Source of the DNA: Paenibacillus sp. FSL R7-0337
GTDB lineage: Bacteria > Bacillota > Bacilli > Paenibacillales > Paenibacillaceae
DNA: 64,000 nt
Assembly (NCBI RefSeq): GCF_037969875.1
Contig: NZ_CP150218.1
Span: 4,278,001-4,342,000, forward strand
Reading direction: 5' to 3'
The notes under the pieces are model-generated. The model ran no database searches and was not told the origin of the DNA. It was given only the letters and a program-made list of their open reading frames with translations. How positions within the stretch are numbered: position 1 is the first letter of the stretch; every line of letters starts with the position of its first letter. Positions 7,666 to 16,262 of the stretch are shown here, piece by piece. The position numbers were made by a program, and so were the translations under genes.

Positions 7666-9996
7666 TTGTCCATAAAAACGAAACTATCAGCAATTATTTT
7701 TGGCTCTGTACTCTTAATCTTAATGCTTAATCTTACACTCAACCTTTATGCTGCCCGGAATAATCTGCGTAATGAGAGCGTAAGCAACATGAAGATCACT
7801 GCGAAGCAGGTTGCCGTATCGGTGGAGCAGAGCGGCTTCAGCTCGAATTACGTGCAGGATAAAATTGCCCAGAACCTGCGGTTGACTGCCATTCTGGCAT
7901 CCTATGAGCTGGATCCGGATATCAGGAATATTACTAATCAACAATTGAAGGCGCTATCCACCAAGCTGGGGGTGTCGAATATCTCGCTGCTGGTGAAGAC
8001 TGCGGATGATATTATCGTAGCGAAATCTTCAGATCCTGCAGAGATTGGACTTTCGACCAAGGGCATGGGTTTTTGGTATGTGGCTTTTCTGGAGCTGTTT
8101 GCAGGCCAGCGCGTATCTGTCGATCAGGGGCAGTCCCTGGAGAATTTCTGGTCCGGGCCGTTTGAATATTCAACCTCCAATCCGGAGTACATCGATAAAT
8201 GGGGCTATTATTATGACGGGGCCCGCAATTATATCATAGATCCGTTCGTGAGGAGTACAGCGGTAAGCGATTATGTCAAAATTATGAGCCCTGATGAGAT
8301 CATCCAGGAATCCAAAGCTGTAAATCCCGGAATTCTGGAGATTACCGGAATCAATCCGAAGACCTTCGGAGCCTCAAGTATGCTGCCTGACGGCGCAGAT
8401 CCTAAGAACACGAAGCTGCGGAACCGTCCCATCCAGTACGGCACCTATTCATACGGCAATATTGCAGAGGATAAGGCGGCAATCCGTGAAGCATTGAACA
8501 AGGGCAAACCGGTAACGCTGGATACGAAGGCACTGGGTAAAAGAGTGCTCAAGAGCTTCATTCCGATTGAGCGGCCGGGAGCGGCGGATTATGTGATCAG
8601 TGTAGTCATGGACTACCAGGCCATCTCCTCGGTTATCCGGGAGCAGCTGTTCAATAATATCACCACCTCGGTTCTTCTGCTTATTATCTTCCTCCTGGCC
8701 AGTTATGTCCTGGCCGGTGTAGTTACACGCCCGATTCAGGATATACTGGCTAAGGTCAATGATGTGGCTAAGGGTAAATTTGAGCCTCCGCTTAATGTAT
8801 CCAGCCGCGATGAGCTTGGGCAGCTGGCCCAGCGCATCAACGCGATGACCTCACATCTGCTGCAGCATACAAACCGGCTGGGGCAGACACTGGAGGAGAA
8901 CCGTGCGGTCAAAGAGCATCTGGAGTCGGTGATTAACGGCACTTCAGATGCCATCCACACGGTGGATATGGAGGGGCGGATCATCAGTACGAATAGAGCC
9001 TTCGAGGACCTCTATGGATGGGGCGCTGCGGATGCTCTGGTCAAGCCGCCGTATCTGGTTCCGGCCACTGTGCAGCAGCAGGAGAGTATACGATTGCAGC
9101 AGCTTAAGGACGGGGCATCTCTGCCGCCTGTTGAGACCGTCAGGCTGAAGCGGGACGGCTCCCTGGTAGAGGTCAGCGTCAGCAGCTCGGTTATCCGGGA
9201 TGAAGAGGGCCAGCCGCAGTCGGTTGTCCATGTATCCCGTGACATGACCGAGCGCAACCGGATCGAGGAGCTGCTCAGACGCTCGGAGAAGCTGACTACA
9301 GTCGGCCAGCTTGCGGCAGGGGTTGCTCATGAGATCCGCAATCCCTTGACCACCCTGCGGGGCTTCCTGCAGCTTCAGCAGGAGAAGAAGGTTCTTGTTC
9401 CGCTGCATATTGAACTGATGCTCTCGGAGCTGGACCGGATCAATATGATTGTCAGTGAGTTCCTGATTCTGGCGAAGCCGCAGGCTGTTCATTTCCAGCA
9501 GAGGGATCTGCGGCATATTGTCGGCGATGTCATCTCTCTGCTGGATAGCCAGGCCCACCTGTTCGGCATTGAATTCACCACATATTTCTCGGGAGTACCC
9601 GCCATGGTGCACTGTGAGGAGAATCAGTTGAAGCAGGTATTTATCAATGTGATCAAAAATGCGATCGAAGCGATGCCGGACGGGGGAACGATTACCGTGG
9701 AGCAGCAGGAGCTGGAGGACTCTGTGGTTATTGTGATCACGGATGAGGGTGGAGGCGTCCCTGAGGATATGCTGCCCAAGCTGGGAGAGCCGTTCTTTAC
9801 GAACAAAGAGTCCGGAACGGGGCTTGGCCTGATGGTCAGCCAGCGGATCATTCAGGCTCATAAGGGCAGCCTGGAAATTAGAAGCGAGTATGGCCGGGGA
9901 ACGCAGGTAATCATCAAGCTGCCTGAAGCGAAGGAGCAAGCACCTCCGGCCGGCATGAATATAGAACGGAGTGAGGACGAACATGAGAATCAATAA
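7666..9996 (+). CDS. Membrane sensor histidine kinase (Cache-like/HAMP/PAS/HisKA/HATPase), sporulation-kinase type
   Basis: 776 residues; TTG start with AGAGGTG about 9 nt upstream. Domains: membrane helix (about 8-28), extracytoplasmic sensor (about 29-330, Cache-like by length), second helix (331-352), HAMP, PAS (about 417-535), HisKA with phospho-acceptor His555 in AAGVAHEIRNPLTTLRGF, and HATPase_c with N box (NVIKNAIEAMPDGG), DEGGG and GTGLGL. The HisKA sequence is of the type seen in phosphorelay kinases KinA-E, and no response regulator gene adjoins, so it may feed Spo0F (gene at 33.3 kb); that pairing is inference. The 3' end overlaps the pseudouridine synthase start by 14 nt. A DnaA-box cluster lies upstream. 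Confidence 0.9.
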   Translation: MSIKTKLSAIIFGSVLLILMLNLTLNLYAARNNLRNESVSNMKITAKQVAVSVEQSGFSSNYVQDKIAQNLRLTAILASYELDPDIRNITNQQLKALSTKLGVSNISLLVKTADDIIVAKSSDPAEIGLSTKGMGFWYVAFLELFAGQRVSVDQGQSLENFWSGPFEYSTSNPEYIDKWGYYYDGARNYIIDPFVRSTAVSDYVKIMSPDEIIQESKAVNPGILEITGINPKTFGASSMLPDGADPKNTKLRNRPIQYGTYSYGNIAEDKAAIREALNKGKPVTLDTKALGKRVLKSFIPIERPGAADYVISVVMDYQAISSVIREQLFNNITTSVLLLIIFLLASYVLAGVVTRPIQDILAKVNDVAKGKFEPPLNVSSRDELGQLAQRINAMTSHLLQHTNRLGQTLEENRAVKEHLESVINGTSDAIHTVDMEGRIISTNRAFEDLYGWGAADALVKPPYLVPATVQQQESIRLQQLKDGASLPPVETVRLKRDGSLVEVSVSSSVIRDEEGQPQSVVHVSRDMTERNRIEELLRRSEKLTTVGQLAAGVAHEIRNPLTTLRGFLQLQQEKKVLVPLHIELMLSELDRINMIVSEFLILAKPQAVHFQQRDLRHIVGDVISLLDSQAHLFGIEFTTYFSGVPAMVHCEENQLKQVFINVIKNAIEAMPDGGTITVEQQELEDSVVIVITDEGGGVPEDMLPKLGEPFFTNKESGTGLGLMVSQRIIQAHKGSLEIRSEYGRGTQVIIKLPEAKEQAPPAGMNIERSEDEHENQ

Positions 9997-10684
9997 ATTC
10001 ATCAGTGAGACAGGCTATTGTTCACGCCGTGAAGCAGACAAGCTGGTCGAGGGAGGGCGGGTCACCATCAACGGTGAGACCGCTATGCTGGGCAGCCAGG
10101 CTGAAGCAGGGGATAAAGTGCTGATTGACGGCCAGCCGCTTCAGACGGGCAGCAGGATCGTGTATATCGCGCTTCATAAGCCGGTGGGCATTACCTCTAC
10201 CACAGAAGCGCATATTCAAGGTAATATTGTCGATTTCATAGGACATGAGGAGCGGATTTTCCCGATCGGGCGGCTCGATAAGGATTCAGAGGGATTGATT
10301 CTGCTGACCAATGACGGTGACATTGTTAACAAAATATTGCGTGCAGAAGGCAAGCATGAGAAGGAATATGTGGTCACTGTAGATCGACCCGTTACGCCTT
10401 CTTTTCTGACCGGCATGTCTACCGGTGTGAGAATTTTGGGCAGCAAGACACTTCCCTGTGAGATTACGCGGATCAGTGAGCGGGTATTCCGTATCGTGCT
10501 GACTGAGGGCAAGAACCGGCAAATCCGCCGCATGTGCAGTGCCTTCGGTTATGAAGTGCGGCGGCTGCAGCGCATCCGGGTGATGAATATCCGCCTTGGC
10601 GCGCTGAAGACCGGAGAATGGCGGGAGCTGTCTCAGGAGGAGAAGCAAGAGCTGGGCGCTATGCTGAATTATCAGCTGCAATAA
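9983..10684 (+). CDS. rluF: rRNA pseudouridine synthase, RluF/RsuA family
   Basis: 233 residues from ATG 9983 (GGAGTGAGGA upstream; an in-frame GTG at 9971 lies within that site). An N-terminal S4 RNA-binding domain (MRINKFISETGYCSRREADKL) is followed by the catalytic motif IGRLDKDSEGL with its essential Asp, KEYVVTVD, and the EGKNRQIRRMCSAFGY motif. This matches the RsuA/RluB/E/F group; wording around KEYVVTVDRPVT fits RluF (23S rRNA U2604, side activity on tRNA-Tyr) best, but the exact target base is not certain. Translationally coupled to the kinase gene. Confidence 0.88.
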   Translation: MRINKFISETGYCSRREADKLVEGGRVTINGETAMLGSQAEAGDKVLIDGQPLQTGSRIVYIALHKPVGITSTTEAHIQGNIVDFIGHEERIFPIGRLDKDSEGLILLTNDGDIVNKILRAEGKHEKEYVVTVDRPVTPSFLTGMSTGVRILGSKTLPCEITRISERVFRIVLTEGKNRQIRRMCSAFGYEVRRLQRIRVMNIRLGALKTGEWRELSQEEKQELGAMLNYQLQ

Positions 10685-10704
10685 GATAATAATGCCATAC
10701 CTAT

Positions 10705-10759
10705 AATAAGAGCTGCTCCGATTGACCCTGACAGGGGTCGTTCGAAAGCAGCTCTTATT
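10705..10759. terminator. Bidirectional terminator
   Basis: AATAAGAGCTGCT (10705-10717) pairs with AGCAGCTCTTATT (10747-10759); the loop contains a second stem GACCC/GGGTC. Between convergent genes. Confidence 0.75.
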
Positions 10760-10773
10760 GGTTTCATGTCTAT

Positions 10774-11595
10774 TCAGGGAGCTGTTACATTAGAGACATC
10801 CGTGGTCTCTGCAGCAGCATCCTTATATTTACGAAGGATAGATACTTCTACCCGGCGGTTCTTGGCCCGCCCGGCAGCCGTAGCATTGGTAGCGATGGGG
10901 TGGTATTCGCCAGAGCCGGTCGGGCTGAATTTCGTCGGGTCCAGGTTGGGATTGAGCAGCAGAATCTTCATGAACTCAAGGGCGCGATCTACGCTAAGAT
11001 CCCAGTTCGAGGAGTACGTGCTGTTGGAGATTGGAACATTATCGGTATGCCCCTGCACCAATACTTCATAATCGGGAAATTGCTGCAGCATGTTGGATAT
11101 CGACTTAGCCAGCTGGCGGGATTCGTCCTTCACTATAGCCTGTCCCGAAGCGAACAGGGCATTGTCGCTAATCGTGATCATCAGCTGGGACTGATTCAGC
11201 TTGGTGCTAAGCAAGTCGGTCATCCCGTTGTTCTTAATGTACTGGTCGAACTGCTTCTTCAGCTTCTCCAGATCCTCCTGCTCCTTGGCACGGAGCTTGG
11301 ACAGATCGGAGGTGCCGGTGTTCTTGGCAATCACATTGTTCAGTTTATCCTGCTTGCCCTGGTCCAGCTGGGTGCTGGTCGGGGAATCCGACCGGTACTC
11401 CAGGACGCCGCCGCCGCCGCTGAGCGCTGAATTAAAGGCTTCAGCCATTTGCTGAAATTTCACGGCGTCCGTAGCGCTCATGGCGTACATAACTAGGAAT
11501 AGAGCAACCAGCAGGGTCATCAGATCGGAATAGGGAAGCAGCCAGGATTCATCGGCATGCTCTTCATGTTCCTCATGCCTAGTCTTTTTGCTCAC
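10774..11595 (-). CDS. motB: Flagellar stator protein MotB
   Basis: 273 residues. Single N-terminal membrane helix containing the proton-path aspartate (SWLLPYSDLMTLL, Asp24), a Gln/Lys-rich linker and a C-terminal OmpA-like peptidoglycan-binding domain (VQGHTDNVPI... RAKNRRVEV). With MotA it forms the ion-driven stator of the flagellar motor. Its start overlaps the motA stop by 17 nt, indicating translational coupling. Confidence 0.95.
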   Translation of the reverse strand: MSKKTRHEEHEEHADESWLLPYSDLMTLLVALFLVMYAMSATDAVKFQQMAEAFNSALSGGGGVLEYRSDSPTSTQLDQGKQDKLNNVIAKNTGTSDLSKLRAKEQEDLEKLKKQFDQYIKNNGMTDLLSTKLNQSQLMITISDNALFASGQAIVKDESRQLAKSISNMLQQFPDYEVLVQGHTDNVPISNSTYSSNWDLSVDRALEFMKILLLNPNLDPTKFSPTGSGEYHPIATNATAAGRAKNRRVEVSILRKYKDAAAETTDVSNVTAP

Positions 11596-12379
11596 TGGAA
11601 GCCCCCTCCTTCTCGCTCAGCTTGGCACGCTCGGACGGAGTCAGGAAGACGGACAGCTTCTGGTTAATGGCTATGGTAGACACCCCGGACTGAATGGAGA
11701 GCAGACCCTCCACCATCATCAGGCGGACTTCAATCTCGCGTTTGGATATCCGCTTCAGCTTGTTCGCCATAGGGTGCCACATAACATAACCGGTGAATAT
11801 CCCGAGCAGGGTTGCAATGAAGGCACCGGCAATCGCATGGGCCAGGACGTCCATGTTACTCATATCACCCAAGGCGGCAATCAGCCCGATAACAGCCCCG
11901 AGTACCCCTAGTGTAGGGGCATACATCCCGGCCTGGGAGAAGATCAAGGCTCCGGCCTTATGTCTGTCTTCAGTGGCATGAATATCTTCCATTAATACAT
12001 CACGGACGAACTCCTGATCATTGCCGTCAATAATCATCCGCATGCCGTTTCGGAGGAAGTTATCTTCAATTTCATCGACATTGGATTCCAGAGCGAGCAG
12101 TCCTTCGCGGCGGGTAATGGATGCCCATTCCATGAACATGGTAATCAGTTCGGGCTTACCGACCATCTTTTTCTTCGTAAACAGGATCTTCAACAGCTTA
12201 GGGAAATTCTTGACTTCCGACATCGGAAAGGCCATGAAGATGGAGGCAGCCGTGCCAAGAAAAATGATGACATAGGCAGCGGGGTTGTTCAAGCTTGCAA
12301 GCGGAGCATGCTTGAGAATCATCCCCCAGATTACTGCGACCAGACCAAAAACCAGGCCTAGAATTGTTGAGATTTCCAT
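11579..12379 (-). CDS. motA: Flagellar stator protein MotA
   Basis: 266 residues with four membrane helices (starts about 1, 34, 150 and 182), the large cytoplasmic loop between helices 2 and 3 that contacts the rotor, and the LGVLGAVIGLIAALGDM segment typical of MotA helix 3. Ribosome site GAGGTG precedes the ATG. First gene of motAB. A weak SigD-like sequence (GTCGATAA on the minus strand near 12490) might drive it, but no convincing -35 is visible. Confidence 0.95.
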   Translation of the reverse strand: MEISTILGLVFGLVAVIWGMILKHAPLASLNNPAAYVIIFLGTAASIFMAFPMSEVKNFPKLLKILFTKKKMVGKPELITMFMEWASITRREGLLALESNVDEIEDNFLRNGMRMIIDGNDQEFVRDVLMEDIHATEDRHKAGALIFSQAGMYAPTLGVLGAVIGLIAALGDMSNMDVLAHAIAGAFIATLLGIFTGYVMWHPMANKLKRISKREIEVRLMMVEGLLSIQSGVSTIAINQKLSVFLTPSERAKLSEKEGASSEQKD

Positions 12380-12506
12380 TTATACACCTCGTCCATGAGA
12401 ATTAAGAAGTGATCGACTAACCGCGTATTTCGTCCTTGAACCGCGGGAGAACACTCTGTTCGTAACCAAATCACGTATATTCTTCTTTATCGACATCATT
12501 CCCTTT

Positions 12507-12534
12507 TTTGTGAAGTGATTTTTTCGGCTATAAT
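12507..12534 (+). promoter_or_regulatory. SigA-like promoter for 12583 gene
   Basis: TTGTGA (12507-12512), 16-bp spacer, TATAAT (12529-12534), about 48 nt before the gene start. Confidence 0.55.
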
Positions 12535-12582
12535 AGATAAGGTAGGTTATTATTCATCAGCGAAGAAAACGGAGTGATTGAT

Positions 12583-12876
12583 GTGGGAGTTAAGCATGGC
12601 AGAGATTACGGTGAAATTCTGGTTGAACTGACAGGAGCCGTTGGACGGATTGCAGACGGGTACATTTTTTTTGAAATGGAGCCTGAAGAGTGGACAAATC
12701 TGCCGGAGGAATCAAGGCAGGAGGTCTGGGAGGCGCTTGCGGAAGACCTGTTCTACGCGCTGGGCAACGAGCCGGTCATTCAGGTGGGCAGCGGAGTTGT
12801 AATGTACGATAAAGAAACACACCGCATTAATATTCTGCTGGGCGATGAGGATCTGGCTTCGGTCGTTCTTGTATAA
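12583..12876 (+). CDS. Small acidic hypothetical protein
   Basis: 97 residues from GTG 12583, 8 nt after GGAG; an in-frame GTG at 12574 overlaps that site and is less likely. No cysteine, membrane segment or recognised motif. Acidic helix EEWTNLPEESRQEVWEALAEDLFYALG followed by a beta-rich end (VIQVGSGVVMYDKETHRINILLGDEDLASVVLV). Divergent from motA. Followed by a hairpin at 12995-13034. Function unknown. Confidence 0.65.
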   Translation: MGVKHGRDYGEILVELTGAVGRIADGYIFFEMEPEEWTNLPEESRQEVWEALAEDLFYALGNEPVIQVGSGVVMYDKETHRINILLGDEDLASVVLV

Positions 12877-12994
12877 AACAGGGGGGAAATGCGGCAGCGG
12901 GTTTGTCCCGGGCATCCAGCCATGTTAAAATTGGAAGTGGAGTACTAATTGCCGGGATGTCAGAATACATTTAATCAAAAATCTTTAGCCTGGC

Positions 12995-13034
12995 ACATCC
13001 CTTGGACTTTCAGAAGCTGAGGGATGTTTTATTT
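12995..13034 (+). terminator. Probable terminator
   Basis: ACATCCCT pairs with AGGGATGT across 17 nt, followed by TTTATTT. Confidence 0.55.
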
Positions 13035-13086
13035 GAAGGCAAGAGCAGGATTAAGGAACCGTTAACTTAGCAAGGGAGGAAACGAA

Positions 13087-13362
13087 TTGCAATTAACTGA
13101 GGAACAACTTCAGGAGCAGATCGGCAAGCTTGAGGGCTGGAAGCTGGAGAGGGATAGGCTGGTGCGCAAATATATGTTCAGTGAATATATGAAGGGAATT
13201 GCTTTTGTGGATGAGGTAGCGGCAATTTCGGAGGCCTTTGACCATCACCCGCATATCACCATTGATTACAAGACGGTTGTTCTGCGGCTGGCTGCAGATG
13301 TGGAGAAGCTTGATCTCCGCCAGGCGCATGAATTTAATGAGGCATTCGAGAAGACCCGCTAG
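13087..13362 (+). CDS. phhB: Pterin-4a-carbinolamine dehydratase
   Basis: 91 residues, TTG start with AAGGGAGGA about 7 nt upstream. Signature FDHHPHITIDY (the active-site histidines), LEGW near the start and LRQAHEFNEAFEKT at the end identify the PCD/DCoH family. The enzyme dehydrates 4a-hydroxytetrahydropterin, normally to recycle the cofactor of aromatic amino acid hydroxylases. No hydroxylase gene is in this window, so its role here may be pterin or folate salvage (inference). Monocistronic, ending at a hairpin. Confidence 0.92.
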   Translation: MQLTEEQLQEQIGKLEGWKLERDRLVRKYMFSEYMKGIAFVDEVAAISEAFDHHPHITIDYKTVVLRLAADVEKLDLRQAHEFNEAFEKTR

Positions 13363-13407
13363 AGGACAAGGCTCCTATGGAGACAATAGGAATATCTGAT
13401 CAATAGA

Positions 13408-13450
13408 AATGCCCGTGCAAGGATCATTCGTTATCCTCGTCACGGGCATT
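13408..13450. terminator. Bidirectional terminator
   Basis: AATGCCCGTG (13408-13417) and CACGGGCATT (13441-13450), with an inner AGGAT/ATCCT stem, between convergent phhB and the cytochrome gene. Confidence 0.75.
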
Positions 13451-13493
13451 ATACATTTGAAATGAAGAGCATGGTGTTTGTACAGGTTGCGGA

Positions 13494-13856
13494 TTATTTC
13501 TTCTCGGCCAGCCATAGGGCTACATTCGCAATCTCTTCAGGGGCCAGCCTGTCTTTGAAGGAAGGCATCTGTCCGCGGCCCTTGGTGACTATGCTGTAGA
13601 TCTGCGGCGCGTCATGCGAAGCGCCTTCCTGCTGCAGGCTGGGTCCCGCCCCGCCCTGAAGCTGGTCACCGTGGCAGGAGATACAATTGGCCTTCACTGT
13701 AGCTTCTGCGCCAGCAGCGTCCAGCACAACCTCCGGCATGGTCGGCTTGTTCTGCTCCGCCACCTCGGATTTACCGGGTAAGGTAAACATTAAGATTACT
13801 GCAAAGGCACAGGCGGCAAAAAACAAACCGCTCATGATCCATTTCTGCATCTGCAT
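13494..13856 (-). CDS. Small membrane-anchored cytochrome c
   Basis: About 120 residues. Start taken at the ATG ending at 13856, 4 nt after GGAGGG on the minus strand; the ATG at 13850 is also possible, and the first in-frame ATG (13886) overlaps TATAAT. A hydrophobic N-terminal segment (about residues 5-24) is followed by a Glu/Pro linker and a class I cytochrome c domain: heme motif CISCH, GAGPSLQQ, then GQMPSFKDRL with the distal Met ligand, and ALWLAEKK. Resembles Bacillus cytochrome c-550/551, which shuttles electrons outside the membrane. No oxidase genes adjoin. Confidence 0.88.
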   Translation of the reverse strand: MQMQKWIMSGLFFAACAFAVILMFTLPGKSEVAEQNKPTMPEVVLDAAGAEATVKANCISCHGDQLQGGAGPSLQQEGASHDAPQIYSIVTKGRGQMPSFKDRLAPEEIANVALWLAEKK

Positions 13857-13977
13857 CCGTCCCTCCATGTAAGCTGCTGACTCCATTATAGCGGATGGTG
13901 AAGCGTTATCATAGTATTTGTGTCAAAAAAATGAACACAAACGATCCATTTTTTTGCAAATCAATCTGTCTCCAGTG

Positions 13978-14463
13978 CTATTCCTCATAGACCATGCAAT
14001 AAAAAGGCTTATTGCCGGTCGGGGTGCGGCGTTCATAGGTATCCGTTATAGTGAATCCGCATTTCTGGTAAGCGCGGATGGCGCGCTGGTTCCAGGTCAG
14101 CACCTCCAGGTCGATCTCACGCTCCGGGTATCGCGCCCGTGCTGCCTGCACAATAGCCTTCATGAACAGATGCCCCATTCCATGGCCGCACAGCTCGGGC
14201 CGCATTCCGACACCAAGCCGGACTACCCCCTCCATCGGAAAGAGCTGGGCGAAGCCGCACAGATCCCCCTGTCCGTTCACTACAGATACATATTGCTCAC
14301 TGCGAAGCTGCGGGTCTCCGAACTCCACGCCCAGCGCCTGCATCTGCTCCCAGGACATCCAGCCGTAAATATTATACGGAGGCTTGTAGCTCCACTCACA
14401 GATCTCAGCGGCATGCTGCGGTTCCATAGGCACCACATAAAAGGTTAACGGGGAGCTAATCAT
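13978..14463 (-). CDS. GNAT N-acetyltransferase
   Basis: 161 residues; ATG preceded by GGAAGGAGG. GNAT fold recognisable from VVNGQGDLCGFAQLF, VRLGVGMRPELCGHGMGHLFM (acetyl-CoA loop with GHGxG), DLEVLTWNQRAIRAYQKCGFTIT and YCMVYEE at the C-terminus. Substrate unknown. A partial copy of the dispersed repeat lies 20 bp upstream (14483-14524). Confidence 0.85.
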   Translation of the reverse strand: MISSPLTFYVVPMEPQHAAEICEWSYKPPYNIYGWMSWEQMQALGVEFGDPQLRSEQYVSVVNGQGDLCGFAQLFPMEGVVRLGVGMRPELCGHGMGHLFMKAIVQAARARYPEREIDLEVLTWNQRAIRAYQKCGFTITDTYERRTPTGNKPFYCMVYEE

Positions 14464-14482
14464 TACGGGAGGCCTCCTTCCA

Positions 14483-14524
14483 GCCGAAACTGCTTTTAAA
14501 GGACGGAAAAGCCGTTTCCACTTG
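14483..14524 (+). repeat. Truncated copy of the dispersed repeat
   Basis: Only the 3' part is present (GCCGAAAC, TTTTAAAGGACGG, AAAAGCCGTTTCCACTTG); the left arm of the GC palindrome and the AT hairpin are missing. Confidence 0.6.
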
Positions 14525-14673
14525 TTCTTCTATTAATTATATACAAAAACAGCCAGTTTCGACGCAAATTCCTTGCGGAAATGCAGAAACTTGACAAACG
14601 CCAATAATTATTTTCTGAAAGTACAGAATCGGTGTTTTACAAATATAGAGACGGGTAAGTAATTTTATAGACA

Positions 14674-14720
14674 AAAAAAAGCCCTTCTCCAAGATTTCGG
14701 CAAAAATCTTGGAAAAGAGC
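14674..14720 (-). terminator. Terminator of the first NlpC/P60 gene
   Basis: On the minus strand GCTCTTTTCCAAGATTT pairs with AAATCTTGGAGAAGGGC, followed by TTTTTTTT. Confidence 0.85.
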
Positions 14721-14735
14721 GTAGGTTACAAAGAA

Positions 14736-15227
14736 TTATTGTACATCATCGTTGTCTTGGGAATCCGAAGCTACAGTCTTGTAGGCATCTGTACTCATGA
14801 TTCGTTTGGCGCCAACGTAGCGGTTGACGTAATAGCTGTCACTCAGCGAACTGATGGTTACACCGCGTGAGGAAGAGGCATGGGCGAATTCGCCGTCACC
14901 AACATAGATACCTACATGGGATATGCCCTTACCGCTTGTATTGAAGAATACAAGATCGCCTGGTCTCATCTCGTCACGGGACACGTCAGTACCCATCTGG
15001 TACTGAGAGCCGGATTGATGGGGCAGGTTAATGCCGATCTTATCAAAAACATACATTGTAAATCCGGAGCAATCAAACCCGTTAGTTGATGTACCGCCGG
15101 ATACGTATTTGGTTCCGATGGCTTTGTCGATCACTTTATCCATTTTGGAATCCGCGAAAGCGCTTCCTGCTCCGATTGTGAAGATAATGGACAAGCTTAG
15201 TACTGCGGCTGCTAGCTTCTTCTTCAA
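14736..15227 (-). CDS. Secreted NlpC/P60 cell-wall endopeptidase 1
   Basis: 163 residues with a Sec signal peptide ending SAFA at about residue 25. NlpC/P60 (C40) domain with Cys53 in NGFDCSGF, His104 in ISHVGIYVG and His116 in EFAHASSSRG; family members cleave gamma-D-Glu-diamino acid bonds in peptidoglycan. There is no separate wall-binding domain. Preceded by a ydaO-type cyclic-di-AMP riboswitch, as is common for cell-wall hydrolase genes in this phylum. Paralogue of 15762-16244, likely from a tandem duplication that included the leader. Confidence 0.92.
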   Translation of the reverse strand: MKKKLAAAVLSLSIIFTIGAGSAFADSKMDKVIDKAIGTKYVSGGTSTNGFDCSGFTMYVFDKIGINLPHQSGSQYQMGTDVSRDEMRPGDLVFFNTSGKGISHVGIYVGDGEFAHASSSRGVTISSLSDSYYVNRYVGAKRIMSTDAYKTVASDSQDNDDVQ

Positions 15228-15245
15228 AAGTAAATACCCCTTCCA

Positions 15246-15366
15246 ATGCCTACGAGGTTAGCTTAAGGGTTCGGTTGGAGGTCCCCTATGACCCCTCTTA
15301 GAATAGGAGGTCAATTCACCCAAAGTGGTTCCCCCGTTTCCCTAATTCATTAGGGAACTCGGCATG
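15246..15366 (-). promoter_or_regulatory. Cyclic-di-AMP (ydaO/yuaA) riboswitch 1
   Basis: On the minus strand: P1 strand ATGCC, hairpin GTTCCCTAAT/ATTAGGGAAC, GGGGGAACCA, GGGTGAATTG, a GAGGGGTCATAGGGGACC block, CCGAACCC, then the conserved AGCTAACCTCGTAGGC whose end (GGCAT) closes P1. These are the conserved blocks of the ydaO motif. The leader ends about 20 nt before the NlpC/P60 start codon. In characterised cases c-di-AMP binding turns expression off. Confidence 0.9.
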
Positions 15367-15377
15367 ACTGTTGATTA

Positions 15378-15406
15378 GGATTAGCGGTTCATTCAATACA
15401 TGACAA
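15378..15406 (-). promoter_or_regulatory. Promoter for riboswitch 1 transcript
   Basis: On the minus strand TTGTCA, 17-bp spacer, TAATCC, placed about 10 nt before the riboswitch 5' strand. The rest of the gap up to 15667 shows no gene. Confidence 0.5.
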
Positions 15407-15667
15407 AACCTTTGTTAAAAGCGATTCAATAATTACAAAAATGTTACTAAAAGCTCACTGCGATAATTGTAACAAAGACTAAGGCGCTTGGCAATCACTT
15501 ATAACATATTAATCCATCTTTTTTGCTGTTTTTTAGAGTTATAGCCCTTTCGAAAGACTCATATCTATGCGCCGGGGTTATTTAATATGATTTTTTCTTT
15601 GTTTTTGCAATAAAATGCTGTTTCAAGGCTGTGGATTCGGGTAAAAGGTAGAATAAGGAAAAGGAAA

Positions 15668-15705
15668 AACCCGGAAATGATTACGGCAATAATCATCCCG
15701 GGCTC
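15668..15705 (-). terminator. Terminator of the second NlpC/P60 gene
   Basis: On the minus strand CCCGGGATGATTA pairs with TAATCATTTCCGGG across a short loop, followed by TTTTTCC. Confidence 0.8.
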
Positions 15706-15761
15706 GTATAAGTTACATTTAGTTGTTAGAGGCTGAAATATTCGGGGTATGCTTCAAAGGT

Positions 15762-16244
15762 TCAATCGTAAGCGACAGCTTGGTAGGCTGTTGTGCTCAT
15801 TACTCTTTTGGCGCCAACGTAGCGGTTGGCCCAGTAAGACTGGCTCATCGAACTGATGGTTACACCACGTGAACTGGAGGACTGTGCGAACTTCCCGTTT
15901 CCAACATAAATACCGACATGGGAAACTCCGTTACCCAGAGTATTGAAGAACACGAGATCTCCGGAGCGTAGATTGCTCTTGGATATTGTTGTTCCAACTT
16001 TGTACTGTGCTTTGGATGTACGGGGCAAGGTAAGCCCGACATTCTTGAACACATACTTGGTAAATCCGGAACAGTCGAAGCCGCTGGTGGTTGTGCCCCC
16101 GGTTTTATACGACGTTCCAATGGTTTTTGAAATCACAGTATCCATTTTGGAATCTGCGAAGGCACTGCCCGCTCCGAGTGTGAATACCATCACAAGACCC
16201 AGCGCCGCTGCGGTGCATTTTTTCTTGAAATTCTGTCTAATCAA
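15762..16244 (-). CDS. Secreted NlpC/P60 cell-wall endopeptidase 2
   Basis: 160 residues with a signal peptide ending SAFA at about residue 30. Close paralogue of the protein at 14736-15227. Cys58 (SGFDCSGF) and His109 (VSHVGIYVG) are conserved; the third active-site position, His116 in the first copy, is Gln121 here (KFAQSSSSRG). The family tolerates His, Asn or Gln at this place, so it is probably active but possibly with different pH or substrate behaviour. It has its own cyclic-di-AMP riboswitch. Confidence 0.92.
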   Translation of the reverse strand: MIRQNFKKKCTAAALGLVMVFTLGAGSAFADSKMDTVISKTIGTSYKTGGTTTSGFDCSGFTKYVFKNVGLTLPRTSKAQYKVGTTISKSNLRSGDLVFFNTLGNGVSHVGIYVGNGKFAQSSSSRGVTISSMSQSYWANRYVGAKRVMSTTAYQAVAYD

Positions 16245-16262
16245 AAGATGTACTCCTTCCAG

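Noticed and set aside
12480..12520. SigD promoter for motAB
   Set aside because: A GTCGATAA-like -10 is present on the minus strand but no TAAA -35 at the required distance.
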